A stretch of DNA of 43,008 nucleotides from Leptolyngbya sp. (GCA_003249025.1 QBMH01000011.1:1-43008), one strand, 5' to 3'. Counted from the stretch's first letter, positions 25,781 to 34,889 are shown. Made by a program: numbers and translations. The notes: generated from the letters alone by a model not told the origin.

Positions 25781-25845
25781 TCGTTCTCACCTCCTTTTAT
25801 CGGGTGTATGAAAAGTTAAACTTACATTTTTAGGCGTGCTGTTAA

Positions 25846-25880
25846 ACCAAAAACCCCGACTAGAGAGCCGGGGTTTTGTA
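25846..25880 (-). terminator. Terminator/attenuator hairpin before rplJ
   Basis: AAACCCCG and CGGGGTTT arms (about 25850-25877) enclose a loop of roughly ten bases and are followed on the minus strand by a T run. It lies between the L10 leader and the rplJ ribosome binding site, where an attenuator is expected; it would also partly end transcripts from rplA. Confidence 0.75.
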
Positions 25881-25921
25881 GAGCGTTCAAATACTTTATG
25901 TTGGGTAACACGAGTAGTGAA

Positions 25922-25982
25922 AGTTAACTAACGCCTCGGCAGGAGATTAAGTGATAACACCTGCTGTCTCTGGTTTCGCACG
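25922..25982 (-). promoter_or_regulatory. Ribosomal protein L10 leader
   Basis: Read on the minus strand the segment contains GAGACAGCAGGTG, then about 15 bases, then AATCTCCTGCCGAGG. The AGCAGG/CCTGC pairing and the flanking GAGAC and CCGAGG strings match the known L10 leader motif that binds the L10-L12 complex. Its position between rplA and rplJ and just before a terminator hairpin fits autoregulation of rplJL. Confidence 0.85.
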
Positions 25983-26004
25983 ATTCAGTTGTAGATAATG
26001 CTTA

Positions 26005-26718
26005 CTAAGCAGCTTCTCCAAGCTTTAGGTCACGCAACGCGCTAACATCGACCTCAATAGAAGGTCCCATCGTAGAACAGACATACATTGTACGCCAATA
26101 ACGTCCCTTGGCACCGGAAGGACGGTTTCGATCAACCGTTTCTTGGAGAGCCTTTAAGTTAGCGAGTAAGTCTTCCTCTGTGAATTCTGCTTTTCCAAAC
26201 AAGACATGCACAATTCCAGTTTTATCGGCACGGAATTCTAGCTTGCCTGCTTTGAATTCAGCGATCGCCTGAGCCAAATCAAATGTTACAGTTCCACCTT
26301 TGGGGGAAGGCATTAAACCACGGGGACCCAGTAGCTTACCGAGTTTAGCAACTTTAGGCATCATATCGGGTGTTGCAATCAGGAGATCAAAATCCATCAT
26401 GCCCTTCTGGATGTCCTCAATCAGTTCCTCGGAACCTGCGATATCTGCACCCGCACTGGTCGCCTCATTCACTTTTTCACCCCGCGCAATTACAGCAACC
26501 CGCACGATTTGACCCGTTCCCTTTGGTAGCGCCACGGTCGTCCGAAGTTGTTGATCAGCATACTTGGGATCAATACCTAAGCGAATATGCGCTTCAACGG
26601 ATTCAGGAAATTTTGCCGTTGCTGTCTCCTTCAAAAGTTGCAGTGCTTCTAAAGGTGCATAGGGACGATCCTCAATTTTTGCCTGCAAGTCTCTTAGCCG
26701 TTTTGAAATCTTACCCAT
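26005..26718 (-). CDS. rplA: 50S ribosomal protein L1
   Basis: A 237-residue 23S rRNA-binding protein of the L1 stalk. [31 protein letters not shown] and the L1 signature region ([32 protein letters not shown]) are intact. It lies 52 bases after rplK on the same strand and is separated from rplJ by the L10 leader and terminator. Confidence 0.98.
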   Translation of the reverse strand: MGKISKRLRDLQAKIEDRPYAPLEALQLLKETATAKFPESVEAHIRLGIDPKYADQQLRTTVALPKGTGQIVRVAVIARGEKVNEATSAGADIAGSEELIEDIQKGMMDFDLLIATPDMMPKVAKLGKLLGPRGLMPSPKGGTVTFDLAQAIAEFKAGKLEFRADKTGIVHVLFGKAEFTEEDLLANLKALQETVDRNRPSGAKGRYWRTMYVCSTMGPSIEVDVSALRDLKLGEAA

Positions 26719-26770
26719 TTTTATCTCCTGGGGTGCTGACGAGAGTACTTCTCTTCCCCAATAAAGTGAA

Positions 26771-27196
26771 CTAGTCTTTGACAGTCACGCCCATGTTACG
26801 GGCAGTACCCTCTACAATCCGCATTGCCGCTTCAATGTCATTTGCATTTAAGTCAGGCATTTTAGTCTTAGCTATTTCTTGTAGCTGCGATCGCGTAATT
26901 GAGCCAACTTTCTTACGATTTGGTTCGCCAGAACCAGTTTCAACACCTGCTGCTTTCTTGATCAAAGTAGAAGCAGGAGGGGTTTTGAGGATGAACGTGA
27001 AGCTTCGGTCTTCAAACACCGAAATTTCAACCGGAATAATCATACCGGGCTGATCAGCCGTTTTAGCGTTATATTCCTTGCAAAACATCATAATGTTGAC
27101 TCCATGCTGACCAAGAGCAGGACCAACTGGGGGCGCGGGGTTAGCTTTTCCTGCTGGAAGCGCTAACTTAATAATTGCAACAACCTTTTTTGCCAT
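26771..27196 (-). CDS. rplK: 50S ribosomal protein L11
   Basis: A 141-residue protein of the GTPase-associated centre. The N-terminal proline-rich [20 protein letters not shown] and the C-terminal rRNA-binding domain ([31 protein letters not shown]) are complete. It starts three bases after the nusG stop, so translation of the two is coupled. Confidence 0.98.
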   Translation of the reverse strand: MAKKVVAIIKLALPAGKANPAPPVGPALGQHGVNIMMFCKEYNAKTADQPGMIIPVEISVFEDRSFTFILKTPPASTLIKKAAGVETGSGEPNRKKVGSITRSQLQEIAKTKMPDLNANDIEAAMRIVEGTARNMGVTVKD

Positions 27197-27199
27197 TAG

Positions 27200-27877
27200 T
27201 TAACTCTGCTTTTGAACCTGATTAAACTCTAATTCCACTGGAGTATCGCGCCCAAAGATCGATAGCAACGCTTTCAGCTTGCTACGCTCTGGGCTGACCT
27301 CAATTACCTCACCTTCAAAGTCTTTAAAGGGACCCGAAAGAACTAAAATCTTATCGCCTGGTGCCATGTCTATTTTAACGACTGGCTCTTGCTCTTGAGC
27401 CTGCTTAAAGATACGTTCAACTTCTGTAGGACTCAACGGCATTGGCTTGACATGCCCCCTTCCTCGACCGGGTCGTCTTTGTTCCGCTCCCACGAAATTA
27501 ATAACGTTGGGCGTATTCTTAACGACTAGCCATGCTTCATCATCCATTTCCCATTGCTGAAGGTCGTTGTTCCAAGATCGAGTAACACGAAGCAACACAT
27601 ACCCAGGAAAAACTTTCTCTTCAGTATTTTGACGACTTCCATCTTTACGGATTCTAACAGCCGGAGTCTGAGGGATTTCAACTTGTAGGATTTTTTCTAC
27701 AACATCCAGCGTTTGAATGCGTTGCTCTAAATTGGCTTTAACTCTCTTTTCGCAACCTGATGCAACTTGGACTGCATACCAGCGGGAAGATTTAGATAGG
27801 GAATTGTTTTCACTATCCTCAGTTTCATGCTCATTAAGCCGAGTAGCATGATGGGATTCATCGGATGTAAAAGTCAT
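27200..27877 (-). CDS. nusG: Transcription termination/antitermination factor NusG
   Basis: A 225-residue NusG with a polar N-terminal extension (about 30 residues), the NGN domain (WYAVQVASGCEKRVKANLEQR to VINFVGAEQRRPGRGRG) and a C-terminal KOW domain (APGDKILVLSGPFKDFEGEV). It couples RNA polymerase to Rho or ribosomes. Its ATG overlaps the secE stop by four bases. Confidence 0.97.
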   Translation of the reverse strand: MTFTSDESHHATRLNEHETEDSENNSLSKSSRWYAVQVASGCEKRVKANLEQRIQTLDVVEKILQVEIPQTPAVRIRKDGSRQNTEEKVFPGYVLLRVTRSWNNDLQQWEMDDEAWLVVKNTPNVINFVGAEQRRPGRGRGHVKPMPLSPTEVERIFKQAQEQEPVVKIDMAPGDKILVLSGPFKDFEGEVIEVSPERSKLKALLSIFGRDTPVELEFNQVQKQS

Positions 27878-28101
27878 CTAAACACCTGCCTGGCCGCCCA
27901 ACCAAAGAAGTTATCAACTAAATAGATCAGGGTTGTGGAGAGGACTACCATGAGAATGACCGCTAATGACTCGCTGATGAGTTGCTGTTTGCTAGGCCAA
28001 ACAACCTTGTCAAATTCTTCCCTTGTTTCTTGGAGAAAAACGTTAGCGTTAAAGCCGGTTGATGCGGGTTGTTCTACTTGCGCTCCATCTTTCTTAGCCA
28101 C
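27874..28101 (-). CDS. secE: Preprotein translocase subunit SecE
   Basis: A 75-residue single-span SecE. The conserved ETREEFDKVVWPSKQQLISES amphipathic helix precedes one transmembrane helix (LAVILMVVLSTTLIYLVDNFF). It clamps the SecY channel in the cytoplasmic and thylakoid membranes. First gene of the secE-nusG-rplKAJL cluster; neither rplS nor a tRNA-Trp lies directly upstream. Confidence 0.95.
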   Translation of the reverse strand: MAKKDGAQVEQPASTGFNANVFLQETREEFDKVVWPSKQQLISESLAVILMVVLSTTLIYLVDNFFGWAARQVFR

Positions 28102-28317
28102 AGTTCTCCAATCTCCTACATCTGTGCATTCATAGTGTGAATGAAAATCTTTTTTTGCATTAACTCTGCCAGCGCAAAGAAGCTTTGTCAGAATTCGTGC
28201 TTTCCTAGCATAACACTACGAATCTATTTTTATGCGTCATCAGGAATTTGCGATCGCACTTGGCTGTAATTGCTGTAGAGCAAGATTTACTTTGGTATGA
28301 CTCACTCAGCGATCGCG
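28102..28317. other. Spacer upstream of secE
   Basis: Contains the presumed promoter of the secE-rplL cluster and a small hairpin near 28190-28215. No tRNA-like sequence was found on either strand. Confidence 0.4.
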
Positions 28318-28740
28318 TCAGTTTTGCGGCGATCGAGGGGGGGCAGAATAATTCAAAACCTGGTCTAAAAGATCTCTTGCAGGTTGTGCTTTTGTTAGAG
28401 CCGTTTGGTGATCGCTGTAAGCCCGAATCAAACGAGACAGACCGCCAACTCCAGTTTTAAGTTGTTCCAACTCATCCCCCGACATCACTTCTCCGTCTAA
28501 CATCCTCATCAAAGAGGGCTTGACATCTCCAATTTCAAGGCGCACTTTTTGGAGCTTTTCAACAGTGCTTAGCAATACTTTAAGTGCATTCAAGCAGTCA
28601 TCAATAGTTTGGACATCTGCCACCTGAATCTCTGCGATAGGTTCGGCTAAATCTACTGACACTTCTGCGCTCTCAAGCTCTGCGATCGCAGACGGTTCTA
28701 ATACAGGTTGGTCAGTTTTGCCGCCGTTTGAGCGTGCCAT
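28318..28740 (-). CDS. Hypothetical protein, helical
   Basis: A 140-residue acidic protein without signal peptide or membrane segment. After a variable 40-residue N-terminus it is predicted helical: TIDDCLNALKVLLSTVEKLQKVRLE, GDVKPSLMRMLDGEVMSGDELEQLK and GLSRLIRAYSDHQTALTKAQPARDLLDQVL. I do not recognise the family; it may be cyanobacterium-specific. It is upstream of secE on the same strand but 216 bases away. Confidence 0.6.
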   Translation of the reverse strand: MARSNGGKTDQPVLEPSAIAELESAEVSVDLAEPIAEIQVADVQTIDDCLNALKVLLSTVEKLQKVRLEIGDVKPSLMRMLDGEVMSGDELEQLKTGVGGLSRLIRAYSDHQTALTKAQPARDLLDQVLNYSAPPRSPQN

Positions 28741-28905
28741 CTAAAACTCTCTAATCAACATTCTCAGTGTATCGCACATGCACTGTAACCTTTCTTGAAG
28801 CTTACGGAATTTAGACCGTTAATCTCCGGTATACAAGTATCGTTTACTACATTAACTGGGCATTTTGAAAGAAAGGTTTGAATCATTCATCGGAACACCG
28901 TCACC

Positions 28906-31521
28906 ATGAAACGCAGAAATCGTCCTCAGCCGTCTCAACCAACCTTTGACTATCAAGGTGCACTCAATCGCATTACTACTCGCATTCGGCGATCGCTCGA
29001 ACTGCAAGAAATTTTAAGTACGACGGCGATCGAAACTCGTGCATTTCTGGATACTGATAGAGTCAAAATCTATCGCTTTCAATCAGACGATAGCGGTGAG
29101 GTGATTGCTGAAGCGAGAAGTGGAAAGCGTTTGCCTTCTCTACAGGGGCTTAATTTTCCTGCAAGCGATATTCCGCCCCATGCCCGTACTCTGTTTGTCA
29201 AAGCTCGTTCACGGGTGATTGTCGATGTTGCCTCCCAACGTAAAATGCTGAGTCACCTTGATGACCCAGAAACAGGAGCGAGTTTAGGCGCAGGACATCT
29301 TCGCTATATGCCCGTAGATGCTTGCCATGCAGAATATCTTGCAGCCATGGGGGTTTGTTCATCGCTTGTCCTTCCCATTCTGCATCACAATCAGCTTTGG
29401 GGCTTGTTAGTGTCGCACCATGCAGAACCCCGTCAATATTCTCAGGATGAGTTGCAAGTAGTACAGCTTTTGGTTGATCAGGTGTCGATCGCCATTGCTC
29501 AAGCCAATCTTTTGAGCCAAGCACGTCAACAAGTTCATTATGAAGCGACGATTAATCATATTAGTCGCCTGCTTCATGCCCCCTACGATATCGTTAAAAT
29601 TCGACAATCCGTGCTAGACGAGACGGTCAAAGCTTTTCAGGGAAATGGCGGAAGACTTTATGTCAATGCCGATATCACGGGGAACGCAGCCCAGCTATAT
29701 ACGTGTGGAGTCCAACCCACTCTTGCTCAAATTGAGGAGAGCCAGTTTTGGCAACAAGTTATGGGGGTTTCTGCTGGGAAACCATTAGAGTCTTGTGATC
29801 TTCTTTCCCAGGCTCTCTTCAAAAAGTCAGAACAATCCGATGATGACTTTCTCGATCAGCCCACCACCACACCGCAAATTCACAGCATTCAGGATCTCTA
29901 CCAAAATCCTCAACTTCAGTTTCTCGCGCCTGCTTTTGAGACCACTTCAATTCGCTCCATTGTAATCGTGCCCTTGCAATATCGACAGCAATGTATTGGC
30001 TGTTTAAGCATTTTTCGACAAGAAATTGATACAGAAACCCTTTGGGCAGGGCAATGGCATGAAGATGAGCGTAATCTTCGTCCCCGGCAATCATTTAAAA
30101 TGTGGCGAGAAGTCAAAAAAGGGCTAGCCCAAGAATGGACTACCGATGAAATTAAACTGGCACACGCTCTAGGTACCCATCTATATATGGCAATGATGCA
30201 GCGACGAGTTGAGAATATGATTCGACATCAAGCATCCCACGATCGCCTAACCGGGCTACCCAATCGGCTTTTATTTGACGAACGGCTATCGCTAGCATTA
30301 GCATATGCCCATCAACAGGGCGAAATGCTGGCGGTGATGTTTCTGGATCTCGATCGCTTTAAAGTAATCAATGATACGTTAGGACACGCCATTGGGGATC
30401 AACTGTTGCAACAGGTGGCTCAGCGGATTTCTGGCTGTCTCAAAAAGAGTGATACGATTGCCCGCTGGGGTGGCGATGAATTTACATTAATCTTGCCCCA
30501 AATCGACTCTGCGAACGATGCAACTAAAATTGCTAAACGGATTATTGGAACTCTCAATGCGTCTTTTAATTGTGGAGAGCAAGAGTTTCACGTGACAACG
30601 AGCATAGGGATTGCCCTCGCTCCTTATGATGGTGAGGATGCAGAAACCCTGTTGAAAAATGCTGACACCGCAATGTATCGGGCAAAGCAACAGGGCAAAA
30701 ATAATTTTCAACTCTACGCAGCGGATATGAACACCCAAGCGCTAGAGCAACTCGTGCTAGCGAATGATCTGTACAAAGCGCTGAATCGAGGTGAGTTTTT
30801 GTTACATTATCAGCCCCAAGTAAACCTGAAGACAGGGGAGATTGTGGGCACAGAGGCGTTAGTTCGTTGGCAGCATCCAGAACGAGGAATGATTCCGCCC
30901 AACCAATTTATTCCGTTGGCAGAAGAAACTGGACAAATCGGGGCGATCGGAGAATGGGTGCTGCAAACCGCATGTGCCCAAAATCGAGCATGGCAAGAAG
31001 CAGGATATCCTCCTATTCGGGTTGCAGTCAACCTTTCAGCCCGACAGTTTCAGCAACAAAATCTCGCTCAATTAATTTATCGAGTGCTCACCGAAACGGG
31101 TTTAGAAGCCCAGTATTTGGAGGTTGAAATTACTGAAAGTATTGCTATGCAAAATATCTATGTCACGATCGCGGTATTGAATGAATTGCGGGCAATGGGG
31201 GTTCATATTTCTATGGACGACTTCGGCACCGGATATTCTTCACTGGCAACACTCAAACGGTTCCCCTTACATACGCTTAAAGTAGACCGAGAGTTTGTTA
31301 AAGATTTACCGACCAGCAGCAAAGATGCTGCCCTGATCCAAGCGATCGTCACCTTAGGACATGGATTGGATTTAGATGTGATTGCCGAAGGAGTTGAGAC
31401 GATAGAGCAACAAGAGTTTTTACGCTCGATTGGTTGTGATGCGATGCAAGGATACTTGTTTAGCAAACCTTTACCCGCAGCGGCAGCGGCACAACGATGC
31501 TTTAATCTAAATCCCCAGTAG
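28906..31521 (+). CDS. GAF-GAF-GGDEF-EAL signalling protein, possibly bilin-binding
   Basis: An 871-residue soluble c-di-GMP enzyme. GAF1 (about residues 18-205) is phytochrome-like: FPASDIPPHAR at 84-94, a Cys-His pair C140-H141 in DACHAEYLAAMGV, and LWGLLVSHH at 164-172. GAF2 (about 215-435) is more divergent. The GGDEF domain (about 445-605) keeps GGDEF intact at 522-526; the I-site position reads KKSD, so feedback inhibition is probably lost. The EAL domain (about 620-865) keeps EAL at 650-652, DDFGTGYSSL at 771-780 and EGVET at 838-842, so phosphodiesterase activity is also possible. There are no PAS or PHY domains around GAF1, so if it binds a bilin it is not a canonical phytochrome. 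The ATG at 28906 lacks a strong ribosome binding site. Confidence 0.92.
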   Translation: MKRRNRPQPSQPTFDYQGALNRITTRIRRSLELQEILSTTAIETRAFLDTDRVKIYRFQSDDSGEVIAEARSGKRLPSLQGLNFPASDIPPHARTLFVKARSRVIVDVASQRKMLSHLDDPETGASLGAGHLRYMPVDACHAEYLAAMGVCSSLVLPILHHNQLWGLLVSHHAEPRQYSQDELQVVQLLVDQVSIAIAQANLLSQARQQVHYEATINHISRLLHAPYDIVKIRQSVLDETVKAFQGNGGRLYVNADITGNAAQLYTCGVQPTLAQIEESQFWQQVMGVSAGKPLESCDLLSQALFKKSEQSDDDFLDQPTTTPQIHSIQDLYQNPQLQFLAPAFETTSIRSIVIVPLQYRQQCIGCLSIFRQEIDTETLWAGQWHEDERNLRPRQSFKMWREVKKGLAQEWTTDEIKLAHALGTHLYMAMMQRRVENMIRHQASHDRLTGLPNRLLFDERLSLALAYAHQQGEMLAVMFLDLDRFKVINDTLGHAIGDQLLQQVAQRISGCLKKSDTIARWGGDEFTLILPQIDSANDATKIAKRIIGTLNASFNCGEQEFHVTTSIGIALAPYDGEDAETLLKNADTAMYRAKQQGKNNFQLYAADMNTQALEQLVLANDLYKALNRGEFLLHYQPQVNLKTGEIVGTEALVRWQHPERGMIPPNQFIPLAEETGQIGAIGEWVLQTACAQNRAWQEAGYPPIRVAVNLSARQFQQQNLAQLIYRVLTETGLEAQYLEVEITESIAMQNIYVTIAVLNELRAMGVHISMDDFGTGYSSLATLKRFPLHTLKVDREFVKDLPTSSKDAALIQAIVTLGHGLDLDVIAEGVETIEQQEFLRSIGCDAMQGYLFSKPLPAAAAAQRCFNLNPQ

Positions 31522-31596
31522 GATTGGTAGACTTTGAACGTAATTTTGTAAGTACTGAGAGAGTTGCTAAAAGATAAGATACAGTCCTTGTCTGAG

Positions 31597-31651
31597 AAGG
31601 AGCAATGCACAGAGACAGTGTTGCCCATGTGCATACTAGAATTGCTTCCTT
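31597..31651 (+). terminator. Long branched hairpin after the GGDEF-EAL gene
   Basis: AAGGAGCAAT at 31597-31606 pairs with ATTGCTTCCTT at 31641-31651 with one bulge, and an inner ATGCACA/TGTGCAT pair (31605-31611, 31628-31634) extends it. It lies 75 bases past the stop and is followed by TTAATTACG, so it is a probable terminator or mRNA 3' structure. Confidence 0.5.
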
Positions 31652-31821
31652 TTAATTACGTTATCCTCACACAATCTTGACGGATCTCCGAGCTTTAAGC
31701 ATCAGCGGATGGGCATCCTAAAAGTAGAACGATCGCATAGTCAGCCAGTTTAGATCTCAGCGATCGTATTCAATGAGCAACCCCACAAATTGCTATCAGG
31801 ATGAACGCTTAGGAGACCCTA

Positions 31822-31983
31822 ATGATGGTCAATAAACTGATTTTGGCAACAGCACTAACCTTCTCCCTTAACTTTTTTATTGGGCTTGGGAAATCTTCCA
31901 CCCCTCAATCAACTATCCCTCAAGCTCCCGTAACCAGTGCAGCGGTAGGAAACAATGTGAATTCTTCGGTAGGAACTTTCTAA
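31822..31983 (+). CDS. Small exported/membrane protein, 53 residues
   Basis: ATG 31822 follows an AGGAG ribosome binding site six bases upstream and opens a 53-codon frame ending at TAA 31981-31983. The product starts MMVNKLILATALTFSLNFF, a signal peptide or single membrane helix, and then a Ser/Thr/Pro/Val-rich tail with repeated SxVGxxVNSSVG-like spacing. It lies 51 bases upstream of the ECF sigma factor on the same strand and may be co-transcribed. I do not recognise it. Confidence 0.6.
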   Translation: MMVNKLILATALTFSLNFFIGLGKSSTPQSTIPQAPVTSAAVGNNVNSSVGTF

Positions 31984-32034
31984 AGCACAGCCCGTCATAA
32001 AAAGTGGAATGTCTATTAGAGTAAAGTTCCGTCC

Positions 32035-32694
32035 ATGAATCACTCACTTCGGCTATCCTGGTCATCGGTGGAATCTACATCTACCCAAGTGCCAGTGCAA
32101 GCAGACAAACTCTCTAATTACGACCTAATTTTGCAGTGTCAAGCTAGTCAGTCTCCTGACAAGGTTGCCTTTGCAGAACTCATGCGGCGGTATCAATCTC
32201 ATGTCGAACGGGTGCTATATCATCTAGCTCCTGATTGGCAAGATCGGTCAGACTTGGCGCAGGAAGTTTGGATTCGAGTCTATCGAAATATTAAGCGACT
32301 GCAAGAACCGGGTAAGTTTCGGGGCTGGCTGAGTCGCATTGCCACAAACCTATTTTACGATGAGTTGCGAAAGCGGAAACGCCATGCTACGCCTCTATCG
32401 CTGGATGCACCACGCTCTATGGAAGATGGGGAGATGAGTTGGGATGTGGCATCCGATGCACCTGGACCAGAGGAAGATTTAACCTCTCAGGAGTTTTATG
32501 ATCAGTTGCGAACCGCGATCGCAGATTTGCCAGAAGCGTTTCGCACCACCATCGTCCTGCGTGAAATCCAAGGGCTGGCATACGAAGAAATTGCTGAAAT
32601 TACGGGTGTCTCCCTCGGTACAGTCAAATCTAGAATTGCCAGAGCGCGTCTCCGGTTGCAAACTCAATTGCAAGGGTATTTAGATGGAGATTAA
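32035..32694 (+). CDS. ECF-type (group 3/4) RNA polymerase sigma factor
   Basis: A 219-residue sigma-70 family factor with region 2 (FAELMRRYQSHVERVLYHLAPDWQDRSDLAQEVWIRVYRNI, about 45-86, and the promoter-melting FRGWLSRIATNLFYDELRKRKR) and region 4 with its helix-turn-helix (LPEAFRTTIVLREIQGLAYEEIAEI then SLGTVKSRIARAR, about 165-208). No sigma region 3 is present. It is similar to the SigG-like extracytoplasmic-function factors of cyanobacteria. The next gene is a membrane anti-sigma factor candidate, so a stress-released sigma/anti-sigma pair is likely. Confidence 0.93.
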   Translation: MNHSLRLSWSSVESTSTQVPVQADKLSNYDLILQCQASQSPDKVAFAELMRRYQSHVERVLYHLAPDWQDRSDLAQEVWIRVYRNIKRLQEPGKFRGWLSRIATNLFYDELRKRKRHATPLSLDAPRSMEDGEMSWDVASDAPGPEEDLTSQEFYDQLRTAIADLPEAFRTTIVLREIQGLAYEEIAEITGVSLGTVKSRIARARLRLQTQLQGYLDGD

Positions 32695-32863
32695 CCGCTG
32701 TTTTAAGCAACCGTACTCCACTGAGATGCCTGCATCAGCAAGTAATACCTGTATCTAAAAAGCCCCTCACAATTTATCTCCCGAAATTTGTTTTTTCAAG
32801 ACAGATTCTCTATGCTTTAGTTGAGCATTGGGTGTACTCCTTCACAAACACAGTACTGTTGAA

Positions 32864-33448
32864 ATGACATTTAATTTTGACCCTTACAACTCCAAACAAA
32901 TGCCTTCTTCGTCTGCTGATTCCAATCCTCCAGCGCGATCGCTTGATGCAGTACAGCGCGATCGGTTTGAGATGTTGAGCGCTTACATGGATGGCGAAGT
33001 CACTGCGGATGAACGCCGCACCGTGGAAGAATGGTTAGCCAATGATCCCACTGTGCAGAAGCTTCATTCTCGGTTGCTCCGGCTGAGGCAGACGTTTCAG
33101 GCGATGCCTGTTCCGGTAACCGATGAGAAAGCCGTTCAACAGACGGTTGATGCCGTGCTAACCCGTGTAGACCGTCGTCCTCGCTTTTCTGTAATTTGGG
33201 GTGGGATCGCCCTCGCAGCCGTTGCAGTAGGGGCTATTTCCACTAATTTAATGGGCGATCGTTCGTTCTTCCAAATGGCACAATCCTCACGAGATCCGGC
33301 ACCCACTCAAACTGCTGCTAAGCCAGAACCCTTATTGATTGCGTTAGATCAGCCTTTGATTGCCATCTCCAAAACGCCGATTGCGAACAAAGGGGCTAGC
33401 GTATCACCGTCCCCACTGCCTCAAAACTCAAATAACAACATTCGTTAA
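32864..33448 (+). CDS. Anti-sigma factor, membrane-anchored (candidate)
   Basis: A 194-residue protein. The N-terminal domain contains RDRFEMLSAYMDGEVTADE and RRTVEEWLANDPTVQKLHSRL, the typical RseA/ZAS-like anti-sigma helix set. The HxxxCxxC zinc motif of ZAS proteins is absent, so it is a non-zinc type. One transmembrane helix (VIWGGIALAAVAVGAIST) lies near residue 110 and is followed by a Pro/Ser-rich extracytoplasmic tail. I use ATG 32864; an upstream start at 32828 is open but less plausible. Position directly after the ECF sigma gene supports the call. Confidence 0.85.
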   Translation: MTFNFDPYNSKQMPSSSADSNPPARSLDAVQRDRFEMLSAYMDGEVTADERRTVEEWLANDPTVQKLHSRLLRLRQTFQAMPVPVTDEKAVQQTVDAVLTRVDRRPRFSVIWGGIALAAVAVGAISTNLMGDRSFFQMAQSSRDPAPTQTAAKPEPLLIALDQPLIAISKTPIANKGASVSPSPLPQNSNNNIR

Positions 33449-33891
33449 CTAGAGGGCATTTGTGGAGGTATATCTATTCCTCTCCAGTTCCCACTCGGCA
33501 CCAAAACGCCACCAATTTGCAATACCTGTGTAGATGTCATCAGGTATGTCCAAACAGAACCCAGAGAAATGCCCTCTGGGTTAAATACCCCAATTGCCCG
33601 CCGCTGATAGTGATGGGCATCTGGTGATAGTCTAGGACAATAGCGTTGAAATACATCTGGGTCATGCTGCTCAAACTCGTCTAGCTGCTGCAAAATGGCA
33701 GAATCAGCAAACGATAGCACTGCTCCTTGCACAATGCCCTTACCATTCGCAACCATCGCGGGATAGCCAAAGGGGAGTTGATAAACCTGCCCCATCGCGA
33801 TCGCCGGGCAAGCCTCTATCACCCAGCGATCACACTGAGAATAGTTGACTTCCCCAGGTTTAAGCGTTCCATATACAAAAACTTTAATCAT
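33445..33891 (-). CDS. Gamma-glutamylcyclotransferase-like (AIG2) family protein
   Basis: A 148-residue protein of the GGCT/AIG2-like fold. The hallmark VFVYGTLKPGE is at the N-terminus (residues 4-14), and the putative catalytic acidic residue is in QLDEFEQHDP near residue 82. The C-terminal half has the AIGVFNPEG and VWTYLM strands. Such proteins open or close gamma-glutamyl amide bonds, but the substrate is unknown. ATG 33891 is chosen because the product then begins with the fold; the frame extends to 33951. The gene overlaps the anti-sigma stop by four bases on the opposite strand. Confidence 0.87.
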   Translation of the reverse strand: MIKVFVYGTLKPGEVNYSQCDRWVIEACPAIAMGQVYQLPFGYPAMVANGKGIVQGAVLSFADSAILQQLDEFEQHDPDVFQRYCPRLSPDAHHYQRRAIGVFNPEGISLGSVWTYLMTSTQVLQIGGVLVPSGNWRGIDIPPQMPSS

Positions 33892-33962
33892 AAATAGCAA
33901 AGACAAGCGGTCAAGCGTTACTCTTAGCGGAACTGGTGTTGTGAGTTGCACAATATCGGCTT

Positions 33963-34889
33963 ATGTTCGTATTTCGCTCAAAACCTATGCCGCAAGAAAA
34001 CTATACAATTTTGAACCGGGCACTTATTGCGTCATCGAAACAAGTGGCATTTGGATTGATCCTAGGAAGCGCGATCGCACTCATGCCCCATGCCGCAGTG
34101 ACCGCGATGCAAATGAAGGTCACTCCGACTAATCCTAAACTAGGGGATACACTGCGAATTGTTGCCCAATATGATGATGCCAACATCAATGCAACCCCTC
34201 AAGTCTCTGTGGGCAAACAAACCTACCAAACGTTTTTGAGTGGTTCCAACCAGTTTCGGGCATTGGTGCCCACCACTCCGCTTGATAAACCGGGCACCTT
34301 AACGATTCGAGCTACAGGGGGCGGCGAAACCGCTGAAGTCACCGTCAAGCTTGCCAATCGCAAGTTTCCGACTCAATCCATTCGGATTTCAGGCAGCGGC
34401 AGCGATGGCACTGATCGCGAATTCGATCGCGTCGATGCCTTTAAAAAACTCGTGACTCCCGAAAAACTGTGGCAGGGTGCCTTTCGCCGTCCTAACCAAG
34501 GACCTATCACCTCTGGCTATGGTATTCGTCGATACTACAATGGCGTTTTTGCCAAAGATTATTACCACCGTGGCATTGATTATGCAGGAGCCTATGGTTC
34601 CCCCGTAGTGGCTCCTGCGCCGGGACGAGTGGCGCTCGTGGGGCGGGTTTCTGAAGGATTTAAACTGCACGGCAATACCGTTGGCATTGACCACGGACAA
34701 GGGATCACTACCATTTATCTTCACCTCAGCCGCATCAATGTGAGGGAGGGAGACTTGGTGCAATCGGGGCAGGTTATCGGAGCAGTGGGTGCAACGGGCG
34801 GAGTCACAGGACCTCATTTACACTGGGGATTATATGTCAATGGCTTATCAGTCGATCCATCTCCGTGGCGTGAGGTAGGATTTGAATAA
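33963..34889 (+). CDS. M23 family metallopeptidase, exported
   Basis: A 308-residue periplasmic peptidase. A hydrophobic export segment (VAFGLILGSAIALMPHAAVTA, split around residues 28-48) precedes a beta-rich domain (about 50-135) of Ig-like appearance. The M23 domain (about 175-300) keeps its zinc and catalytic residues: H202 and D206 in HRGIDYAG, H254 in YLHLS and H285/H287 in HLHW. The enzyme should cleave peptidoglycan peptides, perhaps in cell division or septal junction remodelling. It differs from the M23 gene at 12.0 kb in having the N-terminal beta domain. Confidence 0.92.
   Translation: MFVFRSKPMPQENYTILNRALIASSKQVAFGLILGSAIALMPHAAVTAMQMKVTPTNPKLGDTLRIVAQYDDANINATPQVSVGKQTYQTFLSGSNQFRALVPTTPLDKPGTLTIRATGGGETAEVTVKLANRKFPTQSIRISGSGSDGTDREFDRVDAFKKLVTPEKLWQGAFRRPNQGPITSGYGIRRYYNGVFAKDYYHRGIDYAGAYGSPVVAPAPGRVALVGRVSEGFKLHGNTVGIDHGQGITTIYLHLSRINVREGDLVQSGQVIGAVGATGGVTGPHLHWGLYVNGLSVDPSPWREVGFE

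Noticed and set aside
28102-28317. tRNA-Trp or rplS upstream of secE
   Set aside because: I looked for T-loop and acceptor patterns and for an L19-like frame on both strands and found none.
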